Of a stretch of 64,000 nucleotides of DNA, positions 59,684-64,000 are shown one piece after another. How positions within the stretch are numbered: position 1 is the first letter of the stretch; each line of letters starts with the position of its first letter. The translations under genes and the position numbers were made by a program. Below the pieces are notes generated by a model. It worked only from the letters and a program-made list of their open reading frames with translations. It had not been told where the DNA came from and searched no databases. The stretch spans positions 3,348,001-3,412,000 of the forward strand of contig NZ_CP007044.2 in NCBI RefSeq assembly GCF_000520015.2, in the 5' to 3' direction. This DNA comes from Chania multitudinisentens RB-25 (lineage in GTDB: Bacteria; Pseudomonadota; Gammaproteobacteria; Enterobacterales; Enterobacteriaceae).

Positions 59684-60310
59684 TTACACATCGAAAAATA
59701 CCGTTTCATTTTCTCCTTGTAGCACAATATCAAATCGGTAGAGGGTGCCTTCTGGCGTATTCTCTCTGCGGCCAATCAGCGTGTTGCGTCGTACTTCCTG
59801 TTCGATCAAATTGAGTACCGGATCGGCGTGGTTGGCACTTTCTTCATCGGAAAAATACATGCGGGTATGCAGGCCAAGATTGATGCCTCGCGCCACGATC
59901 CACAGGTTGACATGCGGAGCCATCAGCTTGCTGTCGCGCCCGGTGACCGGGCCGGGTTTGATGGTGTCAAAGGCATAAATTCCGCTGGCGAAATCGGAGC
60001 AGGTACGCCCCCAGCCGCGAAAATGCTCATCTCGGTTCTTATCATGCTGGTGATCCTGTGGATGCTGGTAGCGCCCGGCGGCATTGGCTTGCCAAACTTC
60101 CAGCAGAACGTCGCGCAGCGGTGTACCGCTGCCGTCCAGTACCCGGCCTTCAATACGGATGCGTTCGCCACGGGTTTCGGCGCTGGTCAGCACCGGGCCG
60201 AAATTGTTCTCGAAAATGTCAAAACCAGCGGCAGAGGGAGCTAAACCGATATGCACGTAAGGGCCAGCGGTTTGCGAAGGTGTTTCCAGTAGATAGGTAT
60301 TTTTCAGCAT
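59684..60310 (-). CDS. pcaG: Protocatechuate 3,4-dioxygenase alpha subunit
   Basis: 208-residue intradiol dioxygenase alpha chain. LETPSQTAGPYVHIGLAP (about 8-25) is the standard alpha-chain start, GRVLDGSGTPLRDVLLEVWQANAAGRYQHP (about 54-83) the beta-sandwich core, and APHVNLWIVARGIN (about 128-141) occupies the place where the beta chain has the iron histidines, which are missing as expected. It forms the (alpha-beta)12-type enzyme with PcaH. Its ATG overlaps the pcaH stop. Confidence 0.95.
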   Translation of the reverse strand: MLKNTYLLETPSQTAGPYVHIGLAPSAAGFDIFENNFGPVLTSAETRGERIRIEGRVLDGSGTPLRDVLLEVWQANAAGRYQHPQDHQHDKNRDEHFRGWGRTCSDFASGIYAFDTIKPGPVTGRDSKLMAPHVNLWIVARGINLGLHTRMYFSDEESANHADPVLNLIEQEVRRNTLIGRRENTPEGTLYRFDIVLQGENETVFFDV

Positions 60311-61035
60311 CAGGCTTTCCCCTGTAAACGATTTTCAAACAGCGTGGCGCGGCGCCCGCGTAACACCAGATCGAAGCGATAAGCCAGGCTATCGAGCTGT
60401 ATGGCGGCGGTTTTATCGAGCACGGAAATGAGCGATCGCACCGCATCATCGTTATTGATTGATTGCACGATCGGGCACTGCGCGATGAGCGGATCGCCTT
60501 CAAAGTACATCTGAGTGATCAAGCGTTGGGCAAAGGCGGTGCCGGAGAGTGAAAAGTGGATATGAGCCGGGCGCCAGTCGTTGATGCGATTGCGCCAGGG
60601 GTAGGGGCCGGGTTTGATGGTGCGGAAAACGTAGTAGCCGTTATCATCGGTCAGGGTTCGCCCGCAGCCACCAAAGTTGGGATCGATGGGGGCCAGATAC
60701 TGATCTTTTTTGTGACGGTAACGGCCACCGGCGTTGGCCTGCCACACTTCAACCAGCGTATTGCGCATTGGCAGGCCGTTTTCGTCACGGACGTAGCCAT
60801 GCACGATAATCCGTTCACCAATCGGCATACCTTGCTTGGCGTAATTCATGATCAGATCGTTGTCTAACGGCCCGAGCTCGCTGCTGGAAAATACCGGGCC
60901 GGTAATCTCCGAAAGTGAATTTTGCAATGAAATGGGGGCGTTACGGGGCGAACGCAAGACACTGCTTTTGTACTCAGGTGTATAGGTTGGTGGGTGGCGA
61001 TCGTGATTGCGTTGATATAACTCGCTACTGGTCAT
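60310..61035 (-). CDS. pcaH: Protocatechuate 3,4-dioxygenase beta subunit
   Basis: 241-residue catalytic subunit opening the protocatechuate ring between its hydroxyls with O2 and Fe(III). Iron ligands are visible: Tyr in GGRYRHKKD (about 103), Tyr in PGPYPWRN (about 142) and two His in RPAHIHFSLSG (about 155-157). The start at 61035 has AAGGA seven bases upstream; the ATG at 61050 just contains that ribosome site. The first gene of a pcaHG operon, 184 bases after the TetR gene. Confidence 0.96.
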   Translation of the reverse strand: MTSSELYQRNHDRHPPTYTPEYKSSVLRSPRNAPISLQNSLSEITGPVFSSSELGPLDNDLIMNYAKQGMPIGERIIVHGYVRDENGLPMRNTLVEVWQANAGGRYRHKKDQYLAPIDPNFGGCGRTLTDDNGYYVFRTIKPGPYPWRNRINDWRPAHIHFSLSGTAFAQRLITQMYFEGDPLIAQCPIVQSINNDDAVRSLISVLDKTAAIQLDSLAYRFDLVLRGRRATLFENRLQGKA

Positions 61036-61163
61036 AGGGCGTTCCTTCATGGGTAAGGTGAGGTTGTGACGCCGCTGCGCACAAGTCGCAAGCCCATAAT
61101 GAGCTTGGCCGTTGGCAGTGTATAAGCGAGGAGTTGTTACAATAAAGTGAAATTTACATCATC

Positions 61164-61188
61164 ATTACATAAAAAAAAGTAATGTAAT
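61164..61188. promoter_or_regulatory. Inverted repeat upstream of pcaH
   Basis: Arms ATTACAT and ATGTAAT separated by 11 bases, in the gap between the TetR gene and pcaHG. It may be an operator for PcaQ or the TetR protein, or part of the pcaHG promoter. The known PcaQ motif (ATAACC-N4-GGTTAA) is not clearly present. Confidence 0.4.
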
Positions 61189-61219
61189 AATGAAGCGGTA
61201 GCGTAAATGTTCGAACTGC

Positions 61220-61867
61220 TTACCTAGCCAGATAGCGGGTTGTAGCGACAACCGCCATTTTTCGGTGATGGATAATCTGCTCATCTGGCGATTGATTACT
61301 TTCAAAAAGCGTATTGAAAGTATATTGGTTGGAAACGTGGTGGAAGCATAGGCTGCTGATCAGACGGTGAACATCGTGGGCGGTCACTTCATCATTGAAC
61401 AGTTGCTTCTGTTTACCGCGAACCAGAATATCCTCCAGCAGCGTCAGAGCGCTTTGGTTAAGCGTTCTGATATGCGGGGATTGGCTGATGTATTTGCCGC
61501 GCATCATGTTTTCCATACAGATCAGCCGGATGAAATCGGGGTGGGCTACATGGTAATTAAAGCTCTCTTCCACCAGCTTTACGATGGCTTCTGCGGGGGG
61601 CAGAGTATGCAAGGCTAGCCCGGATTCATGATCGCGAATGTGTTGATAAACGTGTTCCAGCACCGCCAGATACAGCGTCTCTTTATTTTTGAAGTGATAG
61701 ACCACCATACGCTTGGTGGTTTCTGCGAGTTGGGCAATGTTCTCCAAGCGAGCACCCTTCAGGCCGAATTCGGCAAACTCCAGTAAGGCACCGGTAAAAA
61801 TACGTAGTTTCAACCCTTGAGGATCGTTTTTGCGTTTAGCGTTTGGGGAATCGATTGGATTTAACAT
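61220..61867 (-). CDS. TetR-family regulator
   Basis: 215-residue TetR protein. The DNA-binding region is KLRIFTGALLEFAEFGLKGARLENIAQLAETTKRMVVYHFKNKETLYLAVLEHVY (about 20-74), with the characteristic YHFKNKE. The ligand domain resembles RutR/YsiA-like C-terminal folds. It is divergent to quiC and may control dehydroshikimate/quinate breakdown. The start at 61867 is a judgement: no strong ribosome site is seen and the frame extends to 62035, but homologous sequence appears to begin near here. Confidence 0.83.
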   Translation of the reverse strand: MLNPIDSPNAKRKNDPQGLKLRIFTGALLEFAEFGLKGARLENIAQLAETTKRMVVYHFKNKETLYLAVLEHVYQHIRDHESGLALHTLPPAEAIVKLVEESFNYHVAHPDFIRLICMENMMRGKYISQSPHIRTLNQSALTLLEDILVRGKQKQLFNDEVTAHDVHRLISSLCFHHVSNQYTFNTLFESNQSPDEQIIHHRKMAVVATTRYLAR

Positions 61868-62090
61868 CAATAGGTTGGCATCTGATAGCACATCCGATAA
61901 GAGTAACCTTGGTACTTCCCCAAGACAACCTCCGAATTCAGGTCGTTTTGTGATCGTTGTTGAAGAGTGATTAACGGTGTTTTGCAGCGATTTGACATTA
62001 TGAACCTTTTGGTACAAAAAGAGATGGTGGCGCATCCTGATCGGTGCTTGCTCTTATTTGCTCTACATAACGGTTATCAACGGGGGTTTT

Positions 62091-63953
62091 ATGCTGCGTT
62101 CAATCGCGACGGTATCCATTGCGGGTACGCTACCGGAAAAGCTGGCAGCCATTGCTGCCGCTGGTTTTGATGGTGTAGAAATTTTTGAAAATGACCTGCT
62201 TTACTTTCCGGGGAAACCGGCAGAAATACGCCAGCGTGCGCAAGATTTGGGATTGGCCATCACGTTGTACCAGCCGTTTCGTGATTTTGAAGGAGCACCA
62301 CGCCAACTGATGGCGGGCAATCTGGAGCGCGCGCGGCGCAAATTTGCGTTGATGCATGAACTGGGCTGCGATCGCATGCTGCTGTGCAGCAATGTGTCGC
62401 CAGACAGTTCGGCTCAATTTGAACTGCAAGTGGCAGATCTGGCGCTGTTGGCGGAGTTGGCGCAGCAGCAGGAGATTGTCGTGGCCTACGAAGCGTTAGC
62501 TTGGGGCCAGCACGTTAAGCGCTATCGGCAGGCCTGGGAACGGGTGCGGGCAGTAAATAGCCCGGCGCTGGGCTTGGCGTTAGACAGTTTTCATATTCTG
62601 GCGTTGGGCGATAGCCTGGATCAGTTGGATGATATTCCCCTGGAAAAGATCGCCTTTCTGCAACTAGCGGATGCGCCATGGCTGAATATGGACGTTATTG
62701 AGTGGAGCCGCCATTTTCGCTGTTTCCCCGGTCAGGGAGCGTTGCCGCTGGTGGATTTTTCTGCCGCGCTGTTGCGCAAAGGATATCGTGGCCCTTGGTC
62801 GCTGGAGGTGTTCAACGATGGTTTTCGCGCCGCACCCAGCACCTTAACCGCGCAAGATGGGTGGCGTTCACTGTTGTGGTTGGAGGAACAGGCGCAGGCA
62901 GTGCTGGGGCAGATTGAAGCCGATCTGTTCAGCAGTGCCTCATTGCCGCAGCGTCAGGCGATTGAGTTCCTGGAATTTGCCGTCAATGCCGCAGAGGCCG
63001 ATGAACTGGCGCGCTGGCTTGGGCAACTGGGATTCAGCCACTACGGCGATCATCGTTCCAAGCGCGTGGCGCTCTACCAGAATGGTGGCGTCAAAGTAGT
63101 GCTTAACCAGCAACCGGACTCTTTTGCTGCCGCTTACCGCGAGCAGCATGGGGCTTCGTTGTGTTCGGTGGCTTGCCGCAGCGATCATCCGCAAGCCTTG
63201 TTACAGCGAGCCAGAGACTTTGCTTACCCGGTTTATCAGGGGCAGGTTGGCCCTAACGAACATGAGATCCCGGCGCTATGTGCGCCGGATGATAGCCTGA
63301 TTTATCTGCTTGGTGAACAGACCAGCGATGTGTACCACGACGATTTTCACGTGCAGCCTGCGGCTGATGTTTTGGGGCCGCAATTAGGGGGGATTGACCA
63401 CCTGGCTTTGGCGATGCCCGCCGGTGCGCTGGATAATTGGGTTATGTTTCTGCGCAGCGTGTTGGGGATGCAGGCTGATGTTGAACAGGTATTGCCCGAT
63501 CCCTACGGCCTGGTGCGTAGCAAAGCGTTACACAGCCACTGTTATGGTATCCGTTTGCCGCTGAACGTTTCGCAAAGTGCAGGAACGCTCAGCGCACGCA
63601 CCGTTGAGACTTACCACGGTAGCGGGTTGCAGCATGTGGCTTTTGCTACGGCTGATATCTTTCAGGCCGTGGCCGCAGCCAGGCAGAATGGTGTGGCGTT
63701 GTTGGCTATTTCAGATAATTACTACGAGGATCTGGCTGCCCGTTTTGGTTTGGATAACGCCTTTGTGGCTCGCTTGGCGCAGCACCATGTTCTTTACGAT
63801 CGCGATCCAGCCGGTGGTGAATTGCTGCATGTTTACACCCAACCGTTCGCCGGTGGATGTTTCTTTTTTGAACTGTTGGAACGGCGCGGTGGCTATAACC
63901 AGTATGGTGCAGCCAACGGGGCTGCACGCCTGGCGGCGATGCGCCAGGGTTAG
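62091..63953 (+). CDS. quiC: 3-dehydroshikimate dehydratase, QuiC-type fusion
   Basis: 620-residue two-part protein. Residues 1-280 form a xylose-isomerase-like TIM barrel (LRSIATVSIAGTLPEKLAAIAAAGFDGVEIFENDL start; YEAL, LDSFHILA and SLEVFND supplying metal ligands), the dehydratase giving protocatechuate from 3-dehydroshikimate. The rest holds two vicinal-oxygen-chelate modules of the 4-hydroxyphenylpyruvate-dioxygenase type (GGIDHLALAMP near 445, GSGLQHVAFATADIF near 520, LHVYTQPFAGGCFFFELLER near 580). The pattern matches Pseudomonas QuiC, where only the barrel does the dehydratase chemistry. Start ATG 62091 follows GGGGG. Confidence 0.9.
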   Translation: MLRSIATVSIAGTLPEKLAAIAAAGFDGVEIFENDLLYFPGKPAEIRQRAQDLGLAITLYQPFRDFEGAPRQLMAGNLERARRKFALMHELGCDRMLLCSNVSPDSSAQFELQVADLALLAELAQQQEIVVAYEALAWGQHVKRYRQAWERVRAVNSPALGLALDSFHILALGDSLDQLDDIPLEKIAFLQLADAPWLNMDVIEWSRHFRCFPGQGALPLVDFSAALLRKGYRGPWSLEVFNDGFRAAPSTLTAQDGWRSLLWLEEQAQAVLGQIEADLFSSASLPQRQAIEFLEFAVNAAEADELARWLGQLGFSHYGDHRSKRVALYQNGGVKVVLNQQPDSFAAAYREQHGASLCSVACRSDHPQALLQRARDFAYPVYQGQVGPNEHEIPALCAPDDSLIYLLGEQTSDVYHDDFHVQPAADVLGPQLGGIDHLALAMPAGALDNWVMFLRSVLGMQADVEQVLPDPYGLVRSKALHSHCYGIRLPLNVSQSAGTLSARTVETYHGSGLQHVAFATADIFQAVAAARQNGVALLAISDNYYEDLAARFGLDNAFVARLAQHHVLYDRDPAGGELLHVYTQPFAGGCFFFELLERRGGYNQYGAANGAARLAAMRQG

Positions 63954-63960
63954 CCTCGGC

Positions 63961-64000
63961 TCAGGCACTGGGAATGCAAGCCTGTTGGAAAATCTCCAGC
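63961..64000 (-). CDS. Possible 3' end of a converging gene at the window edge
   Basis: On the minus strand a frame runs from the edge as LEIFQQACIPSA followed by TGA at 63961-63963, eight bases after the quiC stop. Only 12 codons are visible, too few to name a family. Its position fits a neighbour converging on quiC. Confidence 0.25.
   Translation of the reverse strand, partial: LEIFQQACIPSA

Overview
The window reads as chromosomal DNA of an enterobacterium, most likely Serratia or a close Yersiniaceae relative (inference). Gene order and protein similarity from serX-ghrA-ycdX-ycdY through yceB-grxB-mdtH-rimJ-yceH-yceM-murJ to argS-yecM-cutC follow the E. coli/Serratia backbone. The complete nrfABCDEFG operon also resembles that of E. 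coli gene for gene. Accessory clusters lie between these blocks.

Layout. 1-9335 (+): the right part of an NIS (IucA/IucC-type) siderophore locus. It holds a synthetase tail, a TonB-dependent receptor, an SbnH-like decarboxylase, an SbnA-like PLP synthase, an octopine-dehydrogenase-family enzyme, an MFS exporter, a periplasmic binding protein, a decayed class V aminotransferase and a short SbnI/SerK-like protein. Together they suggest a 2,3-diaminopropionate (Dap) route O-phosphoserine -> SbnA adduct -> Dap, with the opine dehydrogenase standing where SbnB normally acts. 9403-9974: a tRNA-Ser(GGA) on the minus strand followed by tandem 168-169 bp repeats, each carrying a copy of the tRNA 3' end. 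10176-16644: FNR box and nrfABCDEFG (periplasmic ammonia-forming nitrite reductase and its haem maturation genes).

16672-24562 (-): an eight-gene putative catabolic operon (amidase, PuuE/imidase-like deacetylase, MFS, two SDRs, a small CxxC protein, a CobW GTPase, a solute-binding protein without signal peptide), with a divergent GntR-type regulator (24990-26000) that has two winged-helix segments. 26687-33944 (+): a chaperone-usher fimbrial operon with one usher, two pilins, a two-domain tip adhesin and three different chaperones. 34041-36200: MarR regulator, divergent EamA exporter and nitroreductase, with two MarR-type palindromes between them. 36418-40276: a translationally coupled four-gene cluster (epimerase, GT2, alpha/beta-hydrolase-like protein, UGT-like GT), probably making a glycolipid. 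It ends inside the terminator repeat of the second tRNA-Ser(GGA) (40473-40562).

40813-55598: core genes ghrA, ycdX, ycdY, yceB, grxB, mdtH, rimJ, yceH, yceM, murJ, argS, yecM and cutC, with a MalY/PatB-like aminotransferase inserted between yecM and cutC. 55783-63953: protocatechuate and quinate/shikimate catabolism. An IclR-type (PcaR-like) regulator is divergent to pcaB-pcaC, a LysR-type PcaQ is convergent to pcaC, pcaHG encodes protocatechuate 3,4-dioxygenase, and a TetR regulator is divergent to quiC (dehydroshikimate dehydratase). pcaD is absent. These genes would take 3-dehydroshikimate to protocatechuate, carboxymuconate, carboxymuconolactone and the enol-lactone.
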